Assembly (NCBI RefSeq): GCF_014203215.1
Contig: NZ_JACHIM010000004.1
Span: forward strand, 41,027-105,026
From: Bartonella callosciuri
GTDB lineage: Bacteria; Pseudomonadota; Alphaproteobacteria; Rhizobiales; Rhizobiaceae
Reading direction: 5' to 3'
DNA: 64,000 nucleotides
Part shown: piece after piece, positions 1 through 10,378 of the stretch
Layout: every line of letters starts with the position of its first letter
How positions within the stretch are numbered: the stretch's first letter is position 1
Notes under the pieces: model-generated
Seen by the model: only the letters and a program-made list of their open reading frames with translations
Told to the model about the DNA's origin: nothing
The model's database searches: none
Position numbers and translations under genes: made by a program

Positions 1-2198
1 TAAATAACCTGAATTTGCGGATCAAAAACAAGACCTTCATGTCCTGTCATAAACGCTTTACCAACAGTCAATGAAGCATTCAGAGGATTGCTTTTTAATG
101 TTGCTGTCTTGCCCCTTGCAAGAGTGAGAACATCACCTTTAAACAAACCATAAGAAAAAAGACCATCCACATAAAAGCCCGCGTCATGCCGCATGCTGCC
201 ATAGGCTGTAACCGACCATTTATCAAACGTACTCTTTTGGCTTTGTTCAACATCTTGGGGGTGTAGAGAAAGTTTTCCATAAGTTCCCATAACTCCAAAG
301 GATGTAGAATGACGTGCACCCTCAATCACCTTTAGCAAAACACTCGCTTCTACAGCACTATAATCAAGATTGCCTCCATAGCCATATTCCAATGCGGATA
401 AATCTGAGACATAACGGTGACTTCCGCCATAACCACGCACAAAAAAGGCAGGTTTTTCACCGTTTTTCAAAAGATCTTCAGACCCAGCCCACAGTTTTTC
501 CAGCTGCTTGTTTTGATTGCTAACATCCATCAAGCCAGCATGAAACAAAGCATTTGGTAAGAGTAGATAGGTCGGAACTTGCGGAACAACTGCACTAATG
601 CCCACCTCAGGATCAAAAACTGAAGAATCAGAATCAAATACTATGGAATTATAACCAGTGCTAGCTTCAACAGAACGAGGTTTACGGCGAAGAGAAACAC
701 TCTTTTTTAACTTAGAAGAAAATGTAGGGGAATTTCGCGTGATATATTGACGTTCAAGACGGAAATCCCAAAAATCCCCATTCCCTTTAATCAATCTGTT
801 CTCATTTTTTGCCTCTTTCGGACCATAAGCATGAAGAATATATTTATAAGGTGAGCCCTTCAGCACTGCATAACCACCTGGCAATTTAAAGGAACTTTCC
901 TCTGCTTTTCCATAAACCTGAATAATTGAAATACTCTGATTATTTTCGCTATAGTTCTTTTTTTCTCCTGAAACTGCTGAGACACCTCGTACATGCACTG
1001 TCGTTGTTCCAGAAACATTCCCATAAATCAAAACCCGATCCGTCTTGTTCCTCTCTTTTTGATTATCTGCAGTGAAATATGTATTTACATAAAGACGTGC
1101 ACCAGCTTCCGCAATGTAAACATAATCTAAAGAATCCGTAGCTAATCCTGTTCCGATATGAAGTGTTTGATAAGTACCAGCTGTTGGTGTCGTAAAAAAA
1201 ATAGAACTACCAATGAGCTTTATAAATGAAACAGACGAATCTCCAAATTGCCCATCTCGTAAATTACTCTTTTTGCTTGGCCTCAAAGTCCATCGTGAAT
1301 TATTAGATAATTCAAATTCAGTATAAGAACCGCTATCAACGCGTGCCCCCCCTACAAGAGAAGAAGCATTAGCTTCAACTCTTATAAATGAGTGATTTTT
1401 AGCCTCTAACAAAAGATCACCAGAGATACTGGAACCATCTAATAAAGAAAGAATAAGATATCTTCTAGCATCATCAATATAAACAGCTGCACTGTCTGGG
1501 ACATTTAAGATGCTCTTCTTAAACTGCAGATCTCCTAACTGAACCCTTAATTCTCCTTCTTCATATTCATCTTGTGAAGAACTCCCCCGAAAATAGAGAC
1601 CATAGGATTTAGTTCCTTTAACCTTGACCTTTAAGTTTTCAGCAACAACCCTCGACATATCTAACTTGCGTAAATCGAACTGTGGAGTCTGGTCAAGACT
1701 GGAAGTCCATGGTAAACTTTCACCTGCTATCCCATGGACATCGGTAACATTAACGTTACTGTTCTTAATAAAAAGAGAACCACCTTGCTGCACCCCAAAA
1801 ACTGTGTGAGATACACTATCATCACTGCTATTTGCTTCTTTATTTTCTGTGATAACAAACACATTCTCCAAAACAGTTATTGTCTTTTTGGGTGCAAACA
1901 CCTCTGAGGTAATCGTTTCAGAGTTTTTAAATTGCAAAATCTCCCCAGTGTGTGAATTCGTCTTTTTTTCTGCCCTAATAACTTCAGACTTTTTTATGAT
2001 CATAGCATCAAGAGAACCTATATCAAAATTATTTTGATACAATACACCATCACTACTAAGATCATCACATGAATACACCTTAAGAAGAGGACCACAAAAA
2101 GGTTTATCTTGCGCCTTAGCATTTATATTTTGCATGAAAAAAAAAACAGACGTTGTAAGAACGCATAAACATACATGACTTTTTAATACTTTAATCAT
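1..2198 (-). CDS. Autotransporter, pertactin-like passenger (3' end outside window)
   Basis: The frame is open without a stop from an ATG at 2198 to the window edge, so about 732 codons are visible and the rest of the beta-barrel is missing. The N-terminus MIKVLKSHVCLCVLTTSVFF is a Sec signal peptide. A Cys pair follows near residues 32 and 41, then a beta-helix-type passenger with the family motifs YQTLHIGTG and IYGNVSGTTTVHV, the WDFRLE block, and the first part of a barrel starting VVPQVPTYLLLPN. By family it is a type V autotransporter exported through its own outer-membrane barrel. It is close in sequence to the three minus-strand genes upstream of it. Bartonella has several such families (the angiogenic BafA and the Iba proteins are examples); I cannot say which member this is. 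Confidence 0.9.
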   Translation of the reverse strand, partial: MIKVLKSHVCLCVLTTSVFFFMQNINAKAQDKPFCGPLLKVYSCDDLSSDGVLYQNNFDIGSLDAMIIKKSEVIRAEKKTNSHTGEILQFKNSETITSEVFAPKKTITVLENVFVITENKEANSSDDSVSHTVFGVQQGGSLFIKNSNVNVTDVHGIAGESLPWTSSLDQTPQFDLRKLDMSRVVAENLKVKVKGTKSYGLYFRGSSSQDEYEEGELRVQLGDLQFKKSILNVPDSAAVYIDDARRYLILSLLDGSSISGDLLLEAKNHSFIRVEANASSLVGGARVDSGSYTEFELSNNSRWTLRPSKKSNLRDGQFGDSSVSFIKLIGSSIFFTTPTAGTYQTLHIGTGLATDSLDYVYIAEAGARLYVNTYFTADNQKERNKTDRVLIYGNVSGTTTVHVRGVSAVSGEKKNYSENNQSISIIQVYGKAEESSFKLPGGYAVLKGSPYKYILHAYGPKEAKNENRLIKGNGDFWDFRLERQYITRNSPTFSSKLKKSVSLRRKPRSVEASTGYNSIVFDSDSSVFDPEVGISAVVPQVPTYLLLPNALFHAGLMDVSNQNKQLEKLWAGSEDLLKNGEKPAFFVRGYGGSHRYVSDLSALEYGYGGNLDYSAVEASVLLKVIEGARHSTSFGVMGTYGKLSLHPQDVEQSQKSTFDKWSVTAYGSMRHDAGFYVDGLFSYGLFKGDVLTLARGKTATLKSNPLNASLTVGKAFMTGHEGLVFDPQIQVI

Positions 2199-2600
2199 AA
2201 TTAACTTTAAACTTTCTTTTCTGATCCTCATTAAAAACTGAAGAGGCAAATCTATAAATAAATCCATTATGTTTCATTGAAATAATCTGATTTGGATTAT
2301 GTGTAAAGTTGAAATTTAAAAATACTAAAAAAGACACAATATAAATTTGTAACTTTCATAAAAAATTCGCCATAATACAGCTGAAAAACAATGTTGAATT
2401 CACAAGAAAAGCAGTTATTTAAAACAATTTATCAGTTTACACAGGTCGTAAAAATCGCTAGAAAAGTGGGATTTAAAAACCCTTATGCATAAAAAAGCTT
2501 AACTTAGTTTTTTTAAGAAAGAAGAAAATAAGTACTACTAAAAACACATTTTAGACATATTAAAAGACTTGTTCTCAAAATTGCTAACAAAACTGAAAGA
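2199..2600. other. Gene-free stretch between two autotransporters
   Basis: About 400 AT-rich bases lie upstream of the partial autotransporter and downstream of the next one's terminator. They must hold the promoter of the partial gene, but I could not pick out a convincing -35/-10 pair. No coding sequence is supported. Confidence 0.5.
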
Positions 2601-2634
2601 GAAAAAAGCCACAAACGTAGCTTGTGGCTTTTAA
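2601..2634 (-). terminator. Rho-independent terminator of the 2661-5360 autotransporter
   Basis: The arms AAAAAGCCACAA (2603-2614) and TTGTGGCTTTT (2622-2632) form a stem of about 11 bp with a 7-base loop. On the minus strand it ends in a T-rich run, about 30 bases past the stop codon at 2661. The same GCCACAA stem is used by the gene at 6488. Confidence 0.85.
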
Positions 2635-2660
2635 AAGAATTTATCAAAAACACAATCAAA

Positions 2661-5360
2661 TTAGAAACGGTAGCGCATTCCGCCAGAAAAACTGATTCCA
2701 GAAAAACCAGCCTTGCTAAGCTTATGTTGATAAACAAGATCACCCTTAAGGGAAAACTTTGAAGAAAGTCGAGCATTAAAACCAAAGCCAGCTTCTAGAG
2801 AAGAACCAAAAGCACCCAATTTGAAAGTATCTTTAAAATGCACAGATTGTGCCTCCTTTAAACCATGGGTAAAATGAAGCCTTCCATTGAAAGAAATAAC
2901 ACCCTCCGTTTGAGATGTAGTCAGTGTCTTAATCAAACGCCCACCAACACACATGAGCAACTGATCAAGTTTACCCATATCAATATCAAAACCATCAATA
3001 TCAAACGCTTTATCAAATTGCAGATTTTGATAAATAACCTGAACCTGCGGATCAAAAACAAGGTCTTTATGCCCTATCACAAACGCTTTACCAGCAGCCA
3101 ACGAAACACTAAAAGGATTACCCTTCAATGTTGCTGTCTTGCCCCGTAGAAGAGTGAGAACATCACCTTTAAACAGACCATAGGATACAAGACCATCCAC
3201 ATAGAAACCCGCACCATGCTGCATACTGCCATAGGCTGTGATAGACCATTTATCAAACGCACTTTTCTTGCTTTGTTCAACATCTAGAGGTTGTAGAGAA
3301 AATTTTCCATAAGACCCCATAACCCCAAAGGACACAGTAATGCCGGGATTTTCAATTGTATGCAGCAAAGCACTTGCCTCTACAGCATTATAAGTAAGAT
3401 TGCCTCCATAGCCATATTCCAATGCGGATAAATCTGAAGTATAGTGGTAATTCCCACCATAACCACGTAAAAATAAAGCATGATTTTCATGAACTTCTAA
3501 CATTCCAGTAGAAATGGTTCGCTGTATCTCCAATTGCTTGTTTTGATTACTGATATCCATCAAACGAGCATGGAACAAGGCATTTGGCAAAAGTAGATAA
3601 ATCGGAACTTGTGGAACAACATCCTTAACCCTCTCCTCAAAATTAGCCTTAATATATTTATTCTCTAAACGAAAATCCCCAAAATCACTATTACCTGGAA
3701 CTAATCTTTGATCAGAACTAGGCTTAATTGCAGGCTGAAGACTAGGCTTCATATATCTATTCTCTAAACGAAAATCCCAAAAATCACCATTTCCTGCAAC
3801 TAATCTTTGAGATGAATCCGCTTTCCCTAGGTGAGATCCTGGTCCATAAGCATAAAGCCTATATTGATAAGGCAAACTTTCCAATGCAACGTAACCACCT
3901 TCCAGCTGAAAAGAATCTTCGCTTGCTTCTCCAGAAACCTGAATAATGGAGATTCCCTCTCTATTTCCGCCTTGTCCTGTAGATCCCCCTGGACTTCCAG
4001 GAACGCTTTGCACATGTACTGTTGTTTTTCCCTCAATATCACCATAGATTAAAAGTCGATCGGTTTTTTGATCCTGAAGAGCACCACCCTGATTCAAATA
4101 TGTGTTGAGATAAAGATGCACCTTACCTTGGGCCTTATAAACTTCACCTATTCCTTTTCCAATACGGAGTATTTGATAATTACCAGCTGCACTGAACTGC
4201 GGTTTTTCAAAAAGAAGAGAACTATCCGTAATATGTATCAATGAAATCGATGAATCACCTATAGAGCCAGAATTTCGCAAATTTTCATTTTTCGGTCGCG
4301 ATAAAGTCCATTTTGAACCATCCCTTAACCGAAGTTCAACAGTAGAACTTTCATCAACACGAGCTCCCCCTACAAATATCGAGGAATCAGCTGAAACTTT
4401 CATATAAGAGCCATCATCAGCCTTCAGCAATAAATCTCCAGAAATTTTAGAATTCTCTAAAAGTTTAATAAGGCTACCGGATTTTCTGCTATAGATAGCC
4501 GTACTATTTGGAACCATCAACACAGTGTTGTACAAATTAACACTTCCTCTTTTAGGTAAGTTTTCTCTTGGCAAACCTTCAAATAGCGTGCTTTCCCCCC
4601 AAAAAGTATAGAGCCGCTCTTTGACATAAGAATTTGCCTTTTTCTTATTTTCGCTCTTTTGCTCCTCAACAAAACGGAAGCCATAAGATGCATTACCCTC
4701 CACCATAACAGTGGAGTCTAAAATATCAATATAGCTAGCATCTCCATGAAATGAAACGCCATGAGCATTTGCAACCTTAACTTTACCTTCCTTAAACTTA
4801 ATATAACCACCATTTTCGAACATATGAAAAACTGAATTTTTATTATGCCTGTCTACATCAGTTTTGTGACTCCCCTTTTCGGTAATGGAAACACCCGTTA
4901 AATAGACCATTCCCTCCTTTCCTGTTTGAACGCCGCTACCATTTGTAAGATCAATCGCTCCTTTTTCTATTTCAACTCTTCCAGAATTATTTGCAATTAT
5001 ACTGTATTTCCAAAAGCTTTTTTCCAACTTATCAGCACTCGAAGCATCTCTAATAATTATATTTTCCCCTTTAAACCCTGTCCCTTCTCCAGATACTTCT
5101 ATGGCTACCTCTTCAGCACTTTCCCCATGAGTTTTCTGGTAAGTTTTATTTAATATTTCATATGTCTTACCATCATTACACCGATAAAATGTGGTATCTT
5201 CATTACAGAAATCCTTACTATTTTTCGCATCACCACTAACCCTATTAGTTTGAACTGTAGAACTTTCAGCTTGTACCTTTGCATCTGCATTGTGTGTAAA
5301 AAGAAGAATAGCTGTAGTAAAAGCACATAAAGAGAAATAATTTTTAAATATTTTGACCAT
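2661..5360 (-). CDS. Autotransporter, pertactin-like passenger
   Basis: I start this at the ATG at 5360 (899 residues) because it follows a GGCGG ribosome site and opens a signal peptide, MVKIFKNYFSLCAFTTAILL. The open frame extends 29 codons further up without such signals. The passenger carries an N-terminal Cys pair (FCNEDTTFYRCNDG), the central VYKAQGKVHLYLNT and LLIYGDIEGKTTVHV blocks, and a duplicated short segment: SSQRLVAGNGDFWDFRLEN is followed by the near-copy SDQRLVPGNSDFGDFRLEN. The barrel runs from about VVPQVPIYLLLPNALFHARL to the terminal GMRYRF, with the aromatic last residue needed for BAM insertion. Role by family: a surface-exposed or released passenger; the exact function is unknown. 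Confidence 0.93.
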   Translation of the reverse strand: MVKIFKNYFSLCAFTTAILLFTHNADAKVQAESSTVQTNRVSGDAKNSKDFCNEDTTFYRCNDGKTYEILNKTYQKTHGESAEEVAIEVSGEGTGFKGENIIIRDASSADKLEKSFWKYSIIANNSGRVEIEKGAIDLTNGSGVQTGKEGMVYLTGVSITEKGSHKTDVDRHNKNSVFHMFENGGYIKFKEGKVKVANAHGVSFHGDASYIDILDSTVMVEGNASYGFRFVEEQKSENKKKANSYVKERLYTFWGESTLFEGLPRENLPKRGSVNLYNTVLMVPNSTAIYSRKSGSLIKLLENSKISGDLLLKADDGSYMKVSADSSIFVGGARVDESSTVELRLRDGSKWTLSRPKNENLRNSGSIGDSSISLIHITDSSLLFEKPQFSAAGNYQILRIGKGIGEVYKAQGKVHLYLNTYLNQGGALQDQKTDRLLIYGDIEGKTTVHVQSVPGSPGGSTGQGGNREGISIIQVSGEASEDSFQLEGGYVALESLPYQYRLYAYGPGSHLGKADSSQRLVAGNGDFWDFRLENRYMKPSLQPAIKPSSDQRLVPGNSDFGDFRLENKYIKANFEERVKDVVPQVPIYLLLPNALFHARLMDISNQNKQLEIQRTISTGMLEVHENHALFLRGYGGNYHYTSDLSALEYGYGGNLTYNAVEASALLHTIENPGITVSFGVMGSYGKFSLQPLDVEQSKKSAFDKWSITAYGSMQHGAGFYVDGLVSYGLFKGDVLTLLRGKTATLKGNPFSVSLAAGKAFVIGHKDLVFDPQVQVIYQNLQFDKAFDIDGFDIDMGKLDQLLMCVGGRLIKTLTTSQTEGVISFNGRLHFTHGLKEAQSVHFKDTFKLGAFGSSLEAGFGFNARLSSKFSLKGDLVYQHKLSKAGFSGISFSGGMRYRF

Positions 5361-6429
5361 GATTCCGCCGTAATTTTTATCTCGTCTTACAAAGAATATA
5401 TGTTCTGGCAAACTACCTTGAACACGTAAAATAAATTTAACACACAATGTTAAAAATATCTTATATTAAATAATATATTTTGTATTATTTATAATCCAAA
5501 ACAGTTCTTGTAAATTTGCAATAATTAAAATGCGTGCTTTAGCTGTTTCCTGTAAATAAACATTCAGCCCTAACACAGTCCCAATACTTAAGTACCCTAC
5601 GAGCTGTATCAGCTTTTATCTACTCAATAAGAAAGAATATTGTGAACATTTATTTGAGTAAGTTCTGAAATAAAAAGTCAAGCCCACTTTAGCAGAATAT
5701 GAAGGTGTAAAGGTGAAAGTCATCAGCCATCTTTTCCCTTTCATTCCGCCTTATAACTTTCAAAAGCATCTCAAACCATATTTTTAAATAATAGAAGTTA
5801 TTAAGATACTAAAACTTTTGTTTTTTGCGTTCTTTAATGAGATCACACTCCTCACGAAGAACAGCACACTATTGCATTGTTCATTCATGTCCTTATCTTA
5901 AAGCAACATCTTACCTTGCCCCGACCATATTTCCAAGCGACTCTCGTGAAAAGTATAACCCAAAATCCATTGAACACTCCTATCTTTACGCTTAAAAGAT
6001 GTAGATAGATGGTACCAGCATTCTATTTATCAACTTCCAATGTTGCGTCTAATTTTATATTTAAATGGGGTTCATAAAAAAATATACTTACCCCTTTCTT
6101 AAATGTTTTTTTACTCATCCACCAATCTATTGTATGATAGACAAGAAAACGATTTTATTGATTCAAGATAAGAGGATTTAAAATAAAAGAATTTTGCTAT
6201 ATTCGCGATTCTTATTCAATATGTAAAACAATAAATTATCATTATAAATGAATGCATTATATACTAAAATGGAAAATCACTACGAAACCCAGAATTTGGA
6301 AACTGTTACGCACAAATCTGAACAAACCTCTCAAAAAGAATTTAAAATCTAACTAAAAAACATATCTGAAAGAGACAAGATATCTACATCTTTAGAAATT
6401 CTACCCAGAGAAAACTGAATGCAAGAAAA
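5361..6429. other. Gene-free stretch
   Basis: About 1.07 kb upstream of the preceding autotransporter is AT-rich with stops in all frames. I see no RNA gene and no recognisable protein remnant. The part near 5361-5550 probably holds a promoter. Confidence 0.5.
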
Positions 6430-6463
6430 GAAAAAAGCCACAAATTATATTTGTGGCTTTTTA
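6430..6463 (-). terminator. Rho-independent terminator of the 6488-9667 autotransporter
   Basis: The arms AAAAAGCCACAAA and TTTGTGGCTTTTT flank a short AT loop. The hairpin ends in a T run on the minus strand, about 25 bases after the stop codon. It is almost identical in stem to the hairpin at 2601-2634. Confidence 0.85.
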
Positions 6464-6487
6464 AAGGATGATCAAAACATGATGAAA

Positions 6488-9400
6488 CTAGAAATGATAA
6501 CGCAGTCCACCAGAAAAACTAGCACCAGAAAAACCCGCCTTTGTAAGCTTATGCTGATAAACCAGATCACCGTAAAGTGCAAACTTTTGAGACAATTGAG
6601 CATTAAAACCTAATCCCGTTTCTAAGGAAGAACCAAAATCACCCAACTGAAAAGCATCTTTGAAATGCACAAATTGTTTTTTTCCAAAGCCATGATTAAG
6701 ATGAAGTTTACCATAGAAGGAAACAACACGTGCCTCATCGGTGGCAGTAAACGTTTTTGTTAAGCGTCCACCAACACGTGCTATCCACTGGTCAAGTTTA
6801 CCCATCTCAATATTAAAATCGTCAACATCACTGGCTTTATTAAACTGGAGACGCTGATACACAACCTGAACCTGTGGATCTAAAATAAGCCCCGTCTCTC
6901 CTAAGACAAACACCTTACCAGAAGCCAATGAAGCACTGAGAGGATTTCCCTTTAATGTTGCCGTCTTGCCCCGAGCAAGAGTAGAAACATCACCGTTAAA
7001 CAAACCATAGGAGAAAAGACCATCAACATAAAAACCCTCATCATGCTGTATAGTACCATAGGCTGTAGCCGTCCATTTATCAAACGCACTTTTTTGGCTT
7101 TGTTCAACATCTAAAGGCTGCAAAGAAAGTCTCTGATAAGTTCCTGTAACCCCAAAAGAAGCAGTACCATATGCATTTTCGATTGTTTGCAGCAAAACAC
7201 CTACCTCGAATGTATTATAATCAAGCTCACCTCCATAGCCATATTGAGCTGCCGATAGATTTGAGAGATAACGATGACTTCCACCATAACCATGTATAAA
7301 AAGTGCAGGACTTTCACGCATCTCTCCCTCTCCAGAAGCAATTCGCAAAATTTCTAACCGCTTACTTTGATTGGTAATATTCATCAAATCCGTATGGAAC
7401 AAAGCATTTGGTAAAAGCAGATAAGTGGGAACCTGCGGAACAACAGCCTTAATCTCCGGATCAGGCTGAGGACCAGGTTCATCAGGTTTGGGTTCAGGCT
7501 TAGGCTTCATATATCTATTCTCCAGGCGAAAATCCCAAAACTCACCATTGCCTGCAACTAATCTTTGAGATGAATCCGCTTTCCCTAAATCAGATTTTGG
7601 ACCATAAGCATAGAGCTTATACTGATAAGGTGAATGCTCCAATGTGGTATAACCGCCTTCTAACTGAAACGAATTTACATCCGCTTCCCCAGAAATCTGA
7701 ATAATTGAGATACCTTGATTATTTCCACCACTCCCTGTGGTTCCTCCTGGACTTCCTGAAGTGCCATGCACATGGACTGTCGTTTCTCCAGAAACATCAC
7801 CATGTATCAAAACACGATCCGTCTTTTGATTTTTAAGCTCCCCACCCTCATTCAGATATGTATTAAGGTAAATATGCGCACCATTTTGTGCCTTGTAAAC
7901 TTCACCCGTTCCTTTTCCAATGCGGAGTGTTTGATAATCGTAAGTCGAAGCAGATTTTCGTTTTTTAAAATTAATAGAACTATCATCCGCTAGGTATACT
8001 AATGAAATAGATGAATTATCTATCAAACCAGATTCATGGAGCTCTCTTTGTTGATTTTGTTTTACAATCCACGTTGAACCGGCCCCTAAATAAATTTCAG
8101 CAGTAGATGCATCATCAACATAGGCATCTCCTTCAAGGGTAGAAGTGCTTGCTAAAACTTTCACCAAAGCACCCTTTTCAGCTCTTAACAATGAACTGCC
8201 TGAAAGATTGGTCTGCATTAAATTAACAACCCCCAAAGTAGTGCCTGTACTATAAATAGCTACGCTATCTGGAACAGAAAACATAGTCTTTCTTATGTTA
8301 ACAGCTTCTGTTCTGAGTGGAGTTTTTTCTTCTCCTAAAGCGCCTTCTTTATGCCTGTATTCTGTTAAAGGCTTCTCTCCCCTAAAATATATACCGTAAG
8401 ATCCATCACCCTTCACTGTAACAGAAGAGGATTCAATATTAACCTCAGTCACACGATCACGCTTTGACAACTTCTTAGACAACGGAATAGAGTTAAAAGT
8501 ATCAACTGTATTTTCTGACAAGATGCCATGAACATCAGTGACATCTATAGTCCCCTTAAAGTCAACCGAACCTCCTACATCCATAAGAAAAACTGCATGA
8601 TCCTTGTTTTTGCTACTCTTTCCAGTAATTCTAACATAGTCGAGATTTACTTTTCCATCTAGTGTCGAAGAAACCGCATGACTGTTCATGAAGTCAATTG
8701 ATCCACCTTTCATCCTGACCTCTGCACCGTCATAGCTCAAAAGACTGGCCTTCCCATTCCTCGTTTTGACATTTGTATCTTCTAAAATAACCAACGAATC
8801 CCCTATTGCGTCAACCCCCCTCTGACTTTCCTCAACAATCCCCTTCTTTAATTCAATTGTTCCATAACTAGCATGAAGGGCTATATCTGCATTCTTGAGA
8901 ACCAGGTCTTCCAAAACGACTTTACCGTTCTCTGATACAGATACACCAAATAGAAAAGTTTCACCATAAACTTTGCTTCCAACAGTTACATTCTTCCCGC
9001 TAACTTTCGTACCTGCTCCCTTCACCGTTATAGCAACAGGATTAAGAGGAATATTCTTATCCTTAATCTCATAAGACCGGTTATCAATTACATGCCCTAT
9101 TGTGCAACCGTCGCACATATAATATAATCCATCATGTAAAATAAGCTTATTATATTCATATACTTCATGGGCATATGCACTTCCACTTTCCCTAGCACCT
9201 CCACTAATAAAGCTATTAGTATAGTTAATAGGATACCCGTCGACATCAGGGATAGGATACCCGCCTATACTCCCATACCCATTCCCGTTAATTGGAATAG
9301 TGGAAACGAGTGGAGTAACCACAATCTCGGGAATATTGCTACCATAACTGGAATCACTAATTCCGCTCCGTCCAGAAGAATTATAAGGACTGACTATTTC

Positions 9401-9667
9401 AAAACTATTATAATCACCATCTCCGCTTTGCCTGCTGACTCTAATAGAGGATATAGACGGTATACTAGGTGAAGGCCCATTAGGAGACATAGAGGTAACA
9501 GTAATACTATAAGGCAACCCATTATTGTGCACAGAGCTACCACTGATGCCATAAGAGTTTGCCCCCTCCTGAGCAGTTGCACAACCCCCTACTCCATTTT
9601 GTAGCAAAGAAAGAAGTGCCGTTGTGAAAGCACATAAACATACATGATTTCTAAAAACTTTAATCAT
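6488..9667 (-). CDS. Autotransporter, pertactin-like passenger with Ser/Gly/Pro-rich N-terminus
   Basis: Start chosen at ATG 9667 (1059 residues), which opens the signal peptide MIKVFRNHVCLCAFTTALLS shared with its paralogues. An upstream extension of 39 codons is open but has no signal-like character. After the signal comes a low-complexity stretch of about 140 residues rich in Ser, Gly, Pro and Tyr. A Cys pair follows (YMCDGCTIGH), then the repeating beta-helix passenger, the WDFRLENRYMKP block, and a Pro-rich hinge (KPEPKPDEPGPQPDPE) leading into the barrel. The barrel ends in LRYHF, with a terminal aromatic residue. This is a type V secretion protein; the target or activity is not deducible here. 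Confidence 0.92.
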   Translation of the reverse strand: MIKVFRNHVCLCAFTTALLSLLQNGVGGCATAQEGANSYGISGSSVHNNGLPYSITVTSMSPNGPSPSIPSISSIRVSRQSGDGDYNSFEIVSPYNSSGRSGISDSSYGSNIPEIVVTPLVSTIPINGNGYGSIGGYPIPDVDGYPINYTNSFISGGARESGSAYAHEVYEYNKLILHDGLYYMCDGCTIGHVIDNRSYEIKDKNIPLNPVAITVKGAGTKVSGKNVTVGSKVYGETFLFGVSVSENGKVVLEDLVLKNADIALHASYGTIELKKGIVEESQRGVDAIGDSLVILEDTNVKTRNGKASLLSYDGAEVRMKGGSIDFMNSHAVSSTLDGKVNLDYVRITGKSSKNKDHAVFLMDVGGSVDFKGTIDVTDVHGILSENTVDTFNSIPLSKKLSKRDRVTEVNIESSSVTVKGDGSYGIYFRGEKPLTEYRHKEGALGEEKTPLRTEAVNIRKTMFSVPDSVAIYSTGTTLGVVNLMQTNLSGSSLLRAEKGALVKVLASTSTLEGDAYVDDASTAEIYLGAGSTWIVKQNQQRELHESGLIDNSSISLVYLADDSSINFKKRKSASTYDYQTLRIGKGTGEVYKAQNGAHIYLNTYLNEGGELKNQKTDRVLIHGDVSGETTVHVHGTSGSPGGTTGSGGNNQGISIIQISGEADVNSFQLEGGYTTLEHSPYQYKLYAYGPKSDLGKADSSQRLVAGNGEFWDFRLENRYMKPKPEPKPDEPGPQPDPEIKAVVPQVPTYLLLPNALFHTDLMNITNQSKRLEILRIASGEGEMRESPALFIHGYGGSHRYLSNLSAAQYGYGGELDYNTFEVGVLLQTIENAYGTASFGVTGTYQRLSLQPLDVEQSQKSAFDKWTATAYGTIQHDEGFYVDGLFSYGLFNGDVSTLARGKTATLKGNPLSASLASGKVFVLGETGLILDPQVQVVYQRLQFNKASDVDDFNIEMGKLDQWIARVGGRLTKTFTATDEARVVSFYGKLHLNHGFGKKQFVHFKDAFQLGDFGSSLETGLGFNAQLSQKFALYGDLVYQHKLTKAGFSGASFSGGLRYHF

Positions 9668-10324
9668 AGTTCCCTCGAAACTTTCCTTCCCCTCTCGTTG
9701 AAAACAAAAGCATTCGTAAAAACACTGCCCTGAACACCAAACATATGAGAAAGGTGTAATTAAAAGGATGCCTCTACGGCTCATTTGACTAGTGTGATGC
9801 GTTATTCAAATAAACTCGGCGGAAAATTTACACGCAACATAACACCCCGTTATAGGTGAATAACTTTAATACACTCTATAGGTGTATAATGCATTCTGTA
9901 TTTCGTGTAAAGGGAAAATAAAATCATCCCGTGTAATTTGTTAAATACACACTTTATTGTTGTTATCTTTCAACAGATAACCAGAGATATGAATGAAAAA
10001 AGTTGCCAAAATCAGTAAAAAACGAATTCTCAAAACAAGATTTAGGAAGCATTGAACACTATGGCAGATAAATCAGATCTACATAAAGCAGGATATGTTC
10101 ACTAAAAATGAGCTCCCAGGCCATTAATATTAAAGAGCCTTAAAAATCACTCACTGTATTGTAGCTTATCACCAAAAACTTTAAAAAAATTCACTCTAGT
10201 CGAAAAGAAAATGGATATAACCATCAGGTACTTTCACGCGCAAAATAAAAGAAAAATATTGTGACTCTTTTCACTTCTACAAAAAGAACAAAGATCTAAA
10301 AGAAATACAGATTGTTATAAGGAA
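9668..10324. other. Gene-free stretch
   Basis: Roughly 650 bases of AT-rich sequence separate two same-strand autotransporter genes. It contains the short direct repeat-like ATAGGTGAATAA and ATAGGTGTATAA near 9853-9890. No gene or RNA is supported. Confidence 0.45.
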
Positions 10325-10351
10325 AAAAGGCAGCACACTGTGCTGCCTTTT
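10325..10351 (-). terminator. Rho-independent terminator of the giant autotransporter
   Basis: Perfect 12-bp arms AAAAGGCAGCAC and GTGCTGCCTTTT surround a 3-base loop. The hairpin lies about 28 bases past the stop at 10379 and ends in a T run on the minus strand. A near copy ends the decayed gene at 20492-21016. Confidence 0.88.
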
Positions 10352-10378
10352 ATCTAAAGGTATAGACTATACCTTATC